Shown one piece after another: positions 6,754-13,777 of a stretch of 17,624 nt of DNA; position 1 is the stretch's first letter; the number at the start of each line of letters is the position of its first letter. The DNA lies in assembly GCA_021205585.1 (NCBI GenBank), contig JAJPXI010000102.1, positions 1 through 17,624 on the forward strand, written 5' to 3'. The translations under genes and the position numbers were made by a program. Below the pieces are notes generated by a model. That model was not told the origin of the DNA and made no database searches. It saw nothing but the letters and a program-made list of their open reading frames with translations. This DNA comes from Oscillospiraceae bacterium. Lineage in GTDB: Bacteria; Bacillota; Clostridia; Oscillospirales; Oscillospiraceae.

Positions 6754-7209
6754 ATGAAAACGTTAATTGCTTATTACTCCAGAGCCGGTGCGACAAAAAG
6801 GGCAGCGGAACAGCTTCAAAAAATTGTAGGCGGAGATTTATTTGAGATCAGGGGCGAAAAGAAATATGGCAATTATTTCACTGCGCTTGGAATAGCCAGA
6901 AAAGAATTTTCCACAAATGAACTCCCCTCAGTCGTGGACAAGGTAGAGGACTTTGCATCCTACGACCGTATCCTGATCGGTTTTCCAATCTGGTACAGCA
7001 AATGTCCCCAGTTGGTCATGTCATTCATCTCGCAGTACAATTTTGCAGGTAAGGATGTCTATCCGTTCTGTACCAGCGGGATGAGCGGCCCGGAACAGGC
7101 TGTAGCGCTGCTGAAGAACGCCTGCACGGGCGCTGCGGTTCATGCCGGGCTTCGGCTGAACAAGGTCGATGAGGAGAAAGTCAGGCAGTGGATCGGGGAT
7201 GGAAAATGA
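6754..7209 (+). CDS. Flavodoxin-like FMN protein
   Basis: A 151-residue single-domain flavodoxin, an electron carrier or small FMN-dependent reductase. The N-terminal strand MKTLIAYYS followed by RAGATKRAAE (10-19) is the FMN-phosphate loop. GFPIWYSKCP (76-85) is the first isoalloxazine loop with its Trp, and CTSGMSGPEQAV (106-117) the second. It most resembles the 'Flavodoxin_4' type seen in many Clostridia. GGAGGT lies at the right distance before the ATG. Its stop codon overlaps the start of the first sirtuin gene (ATGA), so the two are made together. This places a flavin redox protein at the head of the sirtuin/PARG array. The published SirTM operons also carry flavin oxidoreductases, so a link between redox state and ADP-ribosylation is plausible but unproven. 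Confidence 0.87.
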   Translation: MKTLIAYYSRAGATKRAAEQLQKIVGGDLFEIRGEKKYGNYFTALGIARKEFSTNELPSVVDKVEDFASYDRILIGFPIWYSKCPQLVMSFISQYNFAGKDVYPFCTSGMSGPEQAVALLKNACTGAAVHAGLRLNKVDEEKVRQWIGDGK

Positions 7210-7934
7210 TGAGACCTGAATATAGTCAGCTAAAGGAGTGCATGGAGCAGAGCAAAAAGACTGTCGCTGTGACCGGCGCAGGGATTTCCTATCTTTACGG
7301 TATGCGCAGGCTCAAGCAAAGCGTTGGCAGGATGAATGCCGGCCGGATTTTTTCCTCTTCCTATGTCCGCAAAAACCCGGAGAAATTTTATGCCGTCATG
7401 AAGGACGCCTTTCTGGACGCCACCTTTGTCAAGGGGCCGAGTACCGTTCACAAGCAGCTGGCGGAGCTGGAGCGCCAGGGAAAGCTCTGTGGCATTGTCA
7501 CCCAGAATCTGGATTGCCTCCACACTGTTGCCGGTTCCAAAAATGTAATTGAGTTTCAGGGCAGCTTCCGGGACAACGTCTGCATCGACTGTGGCGAGCG
7601 CTGCTGCGATTATCAGGTGTGGAACCAGGGACATATGCCCCGCTGTGAGAAGTGCGGTGCGCCGCTGATGCCGGCGGCGTTCTGTCGGGAGTCCGGAGCA
7701 GGCAGCGATGTCTCACGGGAGAATATGCGGAAAGCTGCCGATTTGATTTCCCAAGCGGATCTGGTGCTGGTCATCGGCACCACGGGTTTCCGCAGCGACG
7801 AATACCTGAGCCGGATGCGGGCCGGGACAAAGCTGGTGCAAATCAATCCGTCTGCGACGCAGTTTGACCAAATCGCCGGCCTGAACATCCGGGCGGACGC
7901 CGCCGAAGCGCTGAACGCAGTCTTAAACGGGTGA
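7206..7934 (+). CDS. Sirtuin-like protein 1 (catalytic His replaced by Gln)
   Basis: A 242-residue SIR2-fold protein. The NAD-binding motif is GAGIS (24-28), followed by a TQNLDC segment (99-104) and AGSKNV. Zinc is held by C126-x2-C129 and C147-x2-C150, and the second Rossmann strand is LVLVIGT (186-192) with VQIN at 211-214. The position of the catalytic His in classical sirtuins (ExHGS) is Gln here (EFQGS, Q118), and the PDFR segment that normally follows GAGIS is absent. Deacetylation is therefore unlikely. Gln at this position is what I recall for class M (SirTM) ADP-ribosylating sirtuins. I chose the start at 7206, which overlaps the flavodoxin stop and has GGGGATGGAAA upstream, over an in-frame ATG at 7188. 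It is the most divergent of the paralogues in this window. Confidence 0.85.
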   Translation: MMRPEYSQLKECMEQSKKTVAVTGAGISYLYGMRRLKQSVGRMNAGRIFSSSYVRKNPEKFYAVMKDAFLDATFVKGPSTVHKQLAELERQGKLCGIVTQNLDCLHTVAGSKNVIEFQGSFRDNVCIDCGERCCDYQVWNQGHMPRCEKCGAPLMPAAFCRESGAGSDVSRENMRKAADLISQADLVLVIGTTGFRSDEYLSRMRAGTKLVQINPSATQFDQIAGLNIRADAAEALNAVLNG

Positions 7935-7939
7935 CTCCC

Positions 7940-8668
7940 ATGATGCTTTCCGGAGAAGACAAAAATATGGACAAAATTCAGCAGTTGGCCGACTATATCG
8001 ACCAGAGCAGCAGAATCGTCGCCACCACCGGCGCGGGCATTTCCGTCGGTGGCGGCGGGGTCACTTATGGACAGATGCTCTTTTCCAACCGCGGCGGCAG
8101 GCGCAGACGTGGCTCCGACGGCGGTTCTTTTATGCCCACCTATCTGGAGATGATGTTTTCCTATCAGCCTAGCTTTTCCCACTATGCCCTGGCAGACCTG
8201 GAGGCGGCGGGCAAGCTCACCGGAATCATCACGACAAACGTGGACTGTATGCACACGATTGCCGGGTCAAAAAATGTGGCGGAAATTCAGGGCAGCCTTC
8301 AGGTCAACTGCTGCAAGCAATGCGGCCGCCACTACAACGGATATGAGATTTGGAAACAGGACGAGTTGCCGCGGTGCGAATCCTGTGGCGGCGAGATCCT
8401 CCCCTGGCCCCTTTACAGCCACATCGGTCTTTGGGACGCGGATGTCCAGAAAGCCAGAGATTGGATCTCAAGAGCCGATCTGATCCTCGCCATTGGGACG
8501 CGGGGCAACTATGGAGATGCTTACTGGGGGCATCGAAATAAAAATGCGGTGATTGTGCAGATTAATCCGGGACACACCGGGTTTGACAGGGTTTCTGTTT
8601 TGAACATTCGGGAAGAATGTGACGACGTATTTAGAAAGCTGAAGGAAAAACGGGACAAAAATGCGTGA
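7940..8668 (+). CDS. Sirtuin-like protein 2 (His-to-Gln, Arg-rich insertion)
   Basis: A 242-residue paralogue of the neighbouring sirtuins. It shows GAGIS (31-35), a GGGGVTYGQ segment replacing PDFR, TTNVDC (98-103), AGSKNVAEIQGS with Q117 at the catalytic-His position, zinc pairs C125-x2-C128 and C146-x2-C149, and LILAIGT (181-187) with VQINPGHTGFDR. It contains a unique RGGRRRRGSDGG stretch (51-62) next to the NAD pocket. The start at 7940 aligns residue for residue with the start of sirtuin 3. A GTG at 7931 overlapping the previous stop, or an ATG at 7967 with a better ribosome site (GGAGAA), is possible. Protein and DNA similarity to sirtuin 3 is high, implying recent tandem duplication. 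The probable activity is NAD-dependent ADP-ribosyl transfer to an unknown target. Confidence 0.85.
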   Translation: MMLSGEDKNMDKIQQLADYIDQSSRIVATTGAGISVGGGGVTYGQMLFSNRGGRRRRGSDGGSFMPTYLEMMFSYQPSFSHYALADLEAAGKLTGIITTNVDCMHTIAGSKNVAEIQGSLQVNCCKQCGRHYNGYEIWKQDELPRCESCGGEILPWPLYSHIGLWDADVQKARDWISRADLILAIGTRGNYGDAYWGHRNKNAVIVQINPGHTGFDRVSVLNIREECDDVFRKLKEKRDKNA

Positions 8669-8695
8669 GCAGGACGCAGACAGGGTGTGAAACGT

Positions 8696-9412
8696 ATGAA
8701 AATTGCCAGAAGCAGTAAGAACGTGGATCAAATACAGCAGCTGGCCGACTATATTGATCAAAGCCACAGTATGGTTGCCATTACCGGGGCGGGTATTTCA
8801 CTGGCCGGCGGAGGGATCACATACAGTCAGCTCGCCAGAACGATTCGTCCGGGTGACCTTGGGAGCGAAGCTTTCCTGCGCTCTTACGTCAAGGCCATGC
8901 ACAGCTACAAGCCCAGTTTCAGTCACTACGCATTGCGCGACTTGGAGGCAGCCGGGAAACTGACCGGGATTATCACAACAAACGAGGATTGTATGCATAC
9001 AATGGCCGGTTCAAAAAATGTGGCGGAAATTCAGGGAGGTTTTCAAATCAACCGCTGCTCAAAATGCGGCCGCCATTATGATGGCTATGAAATCTGGGAG
9101 CAGGAGGAGCTCCCAAAGTGTGAATCCTGTGGCGGAAACATCCTCCCCTGGGAGCTTTACAGCCACATCAGCCTTTGGGAGGAAGGCGTACAGAAAGCGC
9201 GGGAGTGGATTTCAAAGGCGGATTTAATCCTTGTAATCGGAACGAACGGTTATTACGGAAGCGCTTACTGGGATTACAGAAAAAAAGATGCCGCCATTGT
9301 CCAGATTAATCCCGGGCACACGGGCTTTGACCGTGTTGCAGATTTGAACATCCGGGAAGCGTGCGACGATGTATTTCGCAGGTTGACAGAAAGGCGGAGC
9401 GGAAATGGCTGA
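8696..9412 (+). CDS. Sirtuin-like protein 3 (His-to-Gln, TNED variant)
   Basis: A 238-residue paralogue very close to sirtuin 2 outside residues 36-70. GAGIS is at 31-35, GGGITYSQ follows, and QINR precedes zinc ligands C121-x2-C124 and C142-x2-C145. Q113 occupies the catalytic-His site (AEIQGG). The usual N-V/I-D triplet reads N-E-D (TTNEDC, 94-99), placing a charged Glu at a position that is hydrophobic in nearly all sirtuins and next to the Asn and Asp used for NAD. Activity may be altered or lost. The start at 8696 is chosen by alignment with sirtuin 2. A GTG at 8687 is an alternative. Its 3' end overlaps the PARG-like gene start by eight bases, so the two are co-translated. Confidence 0.85.
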   Translation: MKIARSSKNVDQIQQLADYIDQSHSMVAITGAGISLAGGGITYSQLARTIRPGDLGSEAFLRSYVKAMHSYKPSFSHYALRDLEAAGKLTGIITTNEDCMHTMAGSKNVAEIQGGFQINRCSKCGRHYDGYEIWEQEELPKCESCGGNILPWELYSHISLWEEGVQKAREWISKADLILVIGTNGYYGSAYWDYRKKDAAIVQINPGHTGFDRVADLNIREACDDVFRRLTERRSGNG

Positions 9413-10412
9413 GCAGGAAGCAAACAGAGCATATTCCGAGGAGGAAAAACTGAAACAAATGGCTGCGCAAATGCGGGCTGCGGAATATAAGGGCCTGTCC
9501 GAGGACGAAATTCAGGAGAGAGAGCGGCAAAAGGAAATGCGCAGAAAAAAGAATATTGAGATATTGGAGGACACGCTGGCCATTCTGGAACGGGGCGTCT
9601 ACTCGAAGGATGGACAAAACGTGCAGCTTGCCTTCCCGCCGATGCAGATGCGGGAAATTCAGGTATTTCTGCCGGAGGAGCTTGCGTCGCTTAAAGCCAC
9701 AGAACCGAAAGAAATGCAGCCGCAGAACGATTGCTGTACCTTCGACTGCGAGAACGAGGACGCTCTTGTTCTGGCGCAGAAACAGTATCAGCGCCTGAAA
9801 AGCGCGGGAGACCCTGCGCCCAGAATTCTGGTGCTGAATCTGGCCAGTGCCACCCGGCCCGGAGGCCGAACCCGGGACGGGGCCAGTGCCCAGGAGGAGG
9901 ATCTTTGCCGGAGGACGTCCCTGCTGCTGTCCCTGGAGAGTGAGGGCGCAAAACGATACTATGACTATAACAACGCCAGAAAGACCCATATGGGATCTGA
10001 CGGGGTGCTGCTCTCGCCCAATGTGGAGGTCATCAAGGACGCTGCATCTGAGCCGCTTGACCAGCCGTTCCCCATCTCCGTCATGAGCTGCGCCGCCCCG
10101 ATGGTTCGCATGGGACTGGAGGGGATGTCCCGGCAGGAATATGAGGAAATGCTCTATCGCCGTATCCAGGGGATGCTGCTGGTGGCGGCATCTCAGGGCT
10201 GTCGCCACCTGATTTTGGGCGCCTTCGGCTGTGGCGTGTATGGAAACGACGCGGCGTTGGTATCCGATTTGTTCGCCCGCGCGATTCAGGATTTCACCTT
10301 TGCCGGAATGGGCAGCGATAGCATCTTTGAGTCTATTCAGTTTGCCGTCCTCTGCCGGCCGGGGAAGGATTATAACTACAGGGAGTTTTGCAGGAATTTT
10401 TCTCGCAGATGA
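9405..10412 (+). CDS. TIGR02452-family bacterial PARG-type ADP-ribose hydrolase
   Basis: A 335-residue protein of the TIGR02452 family (microbial poly(ADP-ribose) glycohydrolase-like macrodomain fold). RILVLNLASATRPGGR (140-155) leads into DGASAQEEDLCRR (158-170), where QEE (163-165) is the catalytic motif of PARG enzymes. HLILGAFGCGVYGND (268-282) is the family's second signature and ISVMSCAAP (224-232) the strand between. The canonical GGG that precedes QEE is GGR here. The first 65 or so residues are a highly charged helical extension (SEDEIQERERQKEMRRKKN) that I take to be longer than usual. The inferred role is removal of ADP-ribose placed by the adjacent sirtuin-like proteins. The start overlaps the sirtuin 3 stop, with GGCGGAGCGGAA as ribosome site. 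Confidence 0.87.
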   Translation: MAEQEANRAYSEEEKLKQMAAQMRAAEYKGLSEDEIQERERQKEMRRKKNIEILEDTLAILERGVYSKDGQNVQLAFPPMQMREIQVFLPEELASLKATEPKEMQPQNDCCTFDCENEDALVLAQKQYQRLKSAGDPAPRILVLNLASATRPGGRTRDGASAQEEDLCRRTSLLLSLESEGAKRYYDYNNARKTHMGSDGVLLSPNVEVIKDAASEPLDQPFPISVMSCAAPMVRMGLEGMSRQEYEEMLYRRIQGMLLVAASQGCRHLILGAFGCGVYGNDAALVSDLFARAIQDFTFAGMGSDSIFESIQFAVLCRPGKDYNYREFCRNFSRR

Positions 10413-10428
10413 GAAGCGGAGGAAACTG

Positions 10429-10851
10429 ATGGACAGTTCAAAACAGACCGTTCCGCTTAAAAAGGCTTTGAATGAAAGCCGGTATACCGTAGCTGTCACT
10501 GGAGCCGGCATCTCTTTTTCGGCTGGCGGAATGAACTTTGCCCATGAAAATGTCGAGGAACTCCTGCCCCTGGCCTCAGGAGATATTTTAAGAAATGAAC
10601 CGGACAGATATTATAAGTTGCCGGATCATGCTTTTCTCCATTCCATGTTCGCACATGAGCCGTCCTATGCGCATAAGGCGCTGAGAAGTCTGGAGATCGA
10701 CGGGCTTCTATAGGGGATTATCCCTACCAACGTGGACTGTATGCACACCATAGCCGGTTCAGAGAATGTTGCGGAAATCCAGGGAAGCCTTCAAATCAAC
10801 CGCTGCACAAAATGCGGAAAGCACTTCAGCCGCGCTTGCGTTGCAACATGA
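10429..10851 (+). pseudogene. Broken fourth sirtuin-like gene
   Basis: An ATG at 10429 with GGAGG six bases upstream opens a frame with VAVTGAGISFSAGGMNFA (GAGIS at residues 25-29), clearly homologous to the three preceding sirtuins. After 94 residues it meets an amber codon (TAG, 10711-10713) at the position of the Thr or Cys before GII/GIV in the paralogues. The same frame then continues in good homology for 45 codons: PTNVDCMHTIAG, NVAEIQGSLQINRC (again Gln for His) and CTKCGKHF. It diverges and stops at 10849-10851. The second zinc pair and the C-terminal Rossmann half are missing. Two independent lesions make a pseudogene the best call. A short N-terminal product or amber read-through is unlikely because the rest of the fold is deleted. 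Confidence 0.85.
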
Positions 10852-10861
10852 GAATATTGCG

Positions 10862-11452
10862 TCAAAGCACCAGCAGGTACTCGATGCTGATTACCACCTC
10901 GTCTTGAAGGATTATACTCAACTGAGTGTCGCCTTTGGTATAGACGACCGCAGTGTCGTTTTCTGCATAATCACTGCCGTACAGCTCTGTCACGCGGTTC
11001 AAATCATCGCCCAGCGCCAGGCCTTCAGCAGTGGTTATGTTGGGATCCGTCAGGTAGATGGAATAGATCACCTCGCCGCTGCCGTCGTCGTAGGCCGTCA
11101 CCTCAAAGGCGTCGTAGGTATACACATTGTCTGTTCCCTCCACTGCGCAGCTCTCCACCGTATAGACGGACGATGCATCTGGCAGTACGGTCAAATCCAA
11201 CGCAGCCCCAGGAGTCAGCGTTACGCCATCGATCTCAAAAGAGAATGCGTCCGCCGCCGCGTCTGCCGATGTTTCCACATCACTATCCTCTGTTTCTTCC
11301 GTCTCCGAGTCCGTCCCGGCAGAGCTTTCTTCCTTGTCGGTGCGGGTGATAACCTGATTAGACAGGTCGGCTTCCTCCCCGCTTCCGCATGCGGTCAGGC
11401 CAAGCAACAGCAAGACGGTCAGCAGGAAAATCAATACTTTTTTCATGGTCAT
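10862..11452 (-). CDS. Predicted secreted lipoprotein of unknown function
   Basis: A 196-residue protein with a lipoprotein signal: MTMKK, a hydrophobic stretch, then the lipobox LTAC with the modified Cys at 22. A Ser/Glu/Asp/Thr-rich linker (about 24-68) follows, then a compact domain with TPGAALDL, GTDNVYTYDAFEVTAYDDGS and LGDDLNRVTELYG. This domain resembles small extracytoplasmic beta-rich domains often seen in Clostridia, with the pattern 'I.l.dp.i.T..Gi..Gds...v...YG'. I do not recognise a named family. It is the last gene of the leftward envelope operon, 18 bases after the SGNH gene, with AGGAGTAGT upstream. Its stop lies only about ten bases from the broken sirtuin, at a convergent junction. 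A shadow frame of 284 codons on the plus strand (10766-11620) was judged non-coding. Confidence 0.75.
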   Translation of the reverse strand: MTMKKVLIFLLTVLLLLGLTACGSGEEADLSNQVITRTDKEESSAGTDSETEETEDSDVETSADAAADAFSFEIDGVTLTPGAALDLTVLPDASSVYTVESCAVEGTDNVYTYDAFEVTAYDDGSGEVIYSIYLTDPNITTAEGLALGDDLNRVTELYGSDYAENDTAVVYTKGDTQLSIILQDEVVISIEYLLVL

Positions 11453-11470
11453 ACTACTCCTTTTCCTTTT

Positions 11471-12493
11471 TTATTCTGCAACTGCCGCATCATATTGCAG
11501 CAGTTTTTCTTCATACACGGCAGAGACCTCCGGATCGAGCCGGTAGTCTGCCAGGTCATATGTCTCCGCCAGAATATTGGCGAAATAGGAGGACAGCTTG
11601 GTGGCGCCGGACAGATTTAAGTGCAGGCCCGCATCGTAAGTGTCGCTGCTGTAGTCGATCCCGATTTCGTCAACAACATCCAGGAAATTGTAAAAGTCCA
11701 GATTGTATGCTTCTGCATAAGCTTCGATTTGTTCGTCGTATTCATCATACCAGAATGGATAGACACTTGGCGCCTTAATCAGCACCAGTTCTGTACCATG
11801 CTCCTGGCACAGCAGCCGAATCTGATCCAGGTATTCATAGCACACGTCCCCAAACGTGTAACTGGCCAAAGCGCGATAGGTAGGCAGCGTCTCCAGCGGC
11901 TCTACCCCTTTATTCATCTGATAGCCGTTCCAGGTGCTGTATTGGCTCTGGAACAGGTAACGAAAGTCCTCGCTTGTCAACTCGTCGAATCGGGAATGAT
12001 AACGTAGCAACGGAAATACATAGGAAAAAAAGCTCTCTTCCTCTGTCATGGAGGCCTGAATGATGCCCACCTTCTCTGACGACCAGCGCATATTGTCGAT
12101 GGTCAGCCGGTTATACGCCTCGCTGACCGGCTCCGAATAACGCATAGAATTGACATTCAATACAATCACTTTTGGCGTTTCGTAAGTAAAGGTCTCCTTG
12201 ATGATATAATAGGATTGCCAGATTAACTGCTGCGGCGTACCTCGTACATAAGCGGTGATGCCAGCCTGGCGATACAATTCCATGGGGGAAAAGTTGGCAT
12301 ACACCTCGCAGTCTCCCACAAAGATGACCTCATGGCCGCCGCTCTCCTGGTAGTATTGGGAGATCATGCTGCCCTCCGTCAGCGATGTAGCATACTTGGG
12401 TTGCAACAGCCGGGTAAGCAGTGCAAACGCAACGCAGAACAGGACAACCACCAAAGCCACAGACAGCACGGTTCTGATTCGTTTCGTTTTCAT
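11471..12493 (-). CDS. Membrane-anchored SGNH/DltD-like protein
   Basis: A 340-residue protein with an N-terminal anchor (KTKRIRTVLSVALVVVLFCV and following, about 2-28) and an extracytoplasmic SGNH-like domain. The first block is VIFVGDCEVYANFSP, where the catalytic Ser position of GDS/GSS is a Cys (C62). RGTPQQLIWQSYYIIKE and VIVLNVNSMRY follow, and the last block, DAGLHLNLSGATKLS (H291), supplies the D...H pair. Proteins of this sort (DltD, AlgX/AlgJ, PatB-like) work outside the membrane with an MBOAT partner to transfer acyl groups to wall polymers or polysaccharide. The MBOAT gene lies 14 bases upstream. The start at 12493 has AGGAGGGACAGACAGG before it. A longer frame to 12634 lacks one and overlaps the MBOAT gene. 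Confidence 0.82.
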   Translation of the reverse strand: MKTKRIRTVLSVALVVVLFCVAFALLTRLLQPKYATSLTEGSMISQYYQESGGHEVIFVGDCEVYANFSPMELYRQAGITAYVRGTPQQLIWQSYYIIKETFTYETPKVIVLNVNSMRYSEPVSEAYNRLTIDNMRWSSEKVGIIQASMTEEESFFSYVFPLLRYHSRFDELTSEDFRYLFQSQYSTWNGYQMNKGVEPLETLPTYRALASYTFGDVCYEYLDQIRLLCQEHGTELVLIKAPSVYPFWYDEYDEQIEAYAEAYNLDFYNFLDVVDEIGIDYSSDTYDAGLHLNLSGATKLSSYFANILAETYDLADYRLDPEVSAVYEEKLLQYDAAVAE

Positions 12494-12507
12494 CCTGTCT
12501 GTCCCTC

Positions 12508-13767
12508 CTAAAATCTGCTGTAAATAAATTCTTCCGCATGAAACCCAATGCCGTACATGCCAAACACCAGCACAAGCAGAACCAGCACTGCAATCACAGC
12601 CGTGCGGAGGACGGGGACAGCGGAGCCAAACCAAAGAGACAGCCTTTTTTGAAACAGGTCATAACCCCAAAGCACTAAGACAGCAACCAAAAACACCAAC
12701 CACTCTCCCATATTCAGTCCCAACTCCAGGAAGTTTCCGGCCAGCGCGCCGTAGTTGAAGGTGGTAAACAGTGAGCCGATGCTTTCAAGCGCAGTCATGG
12801 TATCCGGCCAGACGAAGAAGGCCCACAAAATGCTGATGATTAGAAATGTAACTCCACAGTTGAGCGCCTTCCATCGGGTTTTGAACCCCTCGCCGAAGGC
12901 CACAAAAATACCGTTGAACAGTCCCCAGAGCAAATAGTGTACACCGTGCCACAGTCCGGAGACCAGGAAGGTAATCAGCAGATTCAACACCTTGCGCACC
13001 CCACCCCGACGGTTGCCGCCCAGGGGAATATAGATATAATTCTTCAGCCATGCGCCCAGCGTGATATGCCAACGCCGCCAAAACTCTGCGATAGATTGAG
13101 AAAAATAGGGTGCGTTGAAATTTTCGCTCAGATGAAGTCCCATCATTTGGGAAACGCCCAGAACAATATCAATGCCGCCGGAAAAGTCCGCATATAACTG
13201 CACAGAATACAGCAGCATGGCCAGCAGCGCATACGCGCCGCGATATTCCTCCGGCGCGGCAGAAATTGTGCCGACCACTACTCCTGCCCGGGCCGCAACC
13301 GCCAGTTTTTTGAACAGACCCCAGGCGACCCGCGCCCCACCCCTGGAAAGCGCATCCCAGGTGCAGCGTCGCTCCGCCAATGCCTGCTTCATATGGTCAA
13401 ACGGCTCAATGGGACCAAACAGCAGATGAGGAAAGTAGGTCAGGTACAGTCCGAAGGTGACAATGTTTCGCTCCGGCTGGTATTTTCCATGCGCCACATC
13501 CACCACATAGGCTATGATCTGAAGTGTAAAGTACGACACACCCAACGGCGCTGCCATGCTCCACTGAGTCACCGGCTGGAGCTTGATGCATGCCAATATG
13601 ACCGCATTGAGCGCGATCAACGGCCACATCAGCCACCGATGCCTGGGCAGCAGCAGACCCACCAACCAGGTGATAACCGCAGCAATCAGCAGATAGCACA
13701 GCCCATAGAGCCCATATCCAGCGTAAATCGCCAGCCCTGCAACCAGGATCAGAATCTGAGCGAGCAT
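12508..13767 (-). CDS. MBOAT-family O-acyltransferase (AlgI/DltB-like)
   Basis: A 419-residue polytopic membrane protein. Family markers are NFNAPYFSQSIAEFWRRWHI (the EFWRRWHITLG motif), NYIYIPLGGNRRGG, and the LWHGVHYLLWG segment with the catalytic His at 274. Hydrophobic helices run from the first residues (MLAQILILVAGLAIYAGYGL) to VLVLLVLVFGMYGIGFHAEE near the end. It would pass an acyl (often acetyl) group across the membrane to the partner SGNH-like protein encoded next. The start at 13767 is preceded by GAGGGGTGG. The frame open up to 13848 lacks a ribosome site and overlaps the transglutaminase gene. It sits ten bases after the transglutaminase stop within the five-gene operon. The polymer that is modified is not indicated. 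Confidence 0.92.
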   Translation of the reverse strand: MLAQILILVAGLAIYAGYGLYGLCYLLIAAVITWLVGLLLPRHRWLMWPLIALNAVILACIKLQPVTQWSMAAPLGVSYFTLQIIAYVVDVAHGKYQPERNIVTFGLYLTYFPHLLFGPIEPFDHMKQALAERRCTWDALSRGGARVAWGLFKKLAVAARAGVVVGTISAAPEEYRGAYALLAMLLYSVQLYADFSGGIDIVLGVSQMMGLHLSENFNAPYFSQSIAEFWRRWHITLGAWLKNYIYIPLGGNRRGGVRKVLNLLITFLVSGLWHGVHYLLWGLFNGIFVAFGEGFKTRWKALNCGVTFLIISILWAFFVWPDTMTALESIGSLFTTFNYGALAGNFLELGLNMGEWLVFLVAVLVLWGYDLFQKRLSLWFGSAVPVLRTAVIAVLVLLVLVFGMYGIGFHAEEFIYSRF

Positions 13768-13777
13768 AGACCACCCC

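Noticed and set aside
9306..10511. 401-codon open frame on the minus strand opposite the PARG-type gene
   Set aside because: The plus strand has clear family motifs, a ribosome site and operon overlaps; the minus frame has no recognisable domain and is a shadow of codon bias.
10711..10713. TAG as pyrrolysine or suppressed amber codon
   Set aside because: The same gene also lacks its C-terminal half, no conserved context is seen, and paralogues have Thr or Cys here, so a pseudogene is simpler.
6754..10851. Known SIR2-based phage defence such as Thoeris or SIR2-Argonaute
   Set aside because: No SLOG, TIR, HerA or Argonaute domain is present; these are compact zinc-finger sirtuins. A defence role remains possible but not by homology.
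10766..11620. 284-codon plus-strand frame across the lipoprotein and SGNH genes
   Set aside because: It begins inside the broken sirtuin in another frame, and the minus strand has a lipobox and catalytic motifs.
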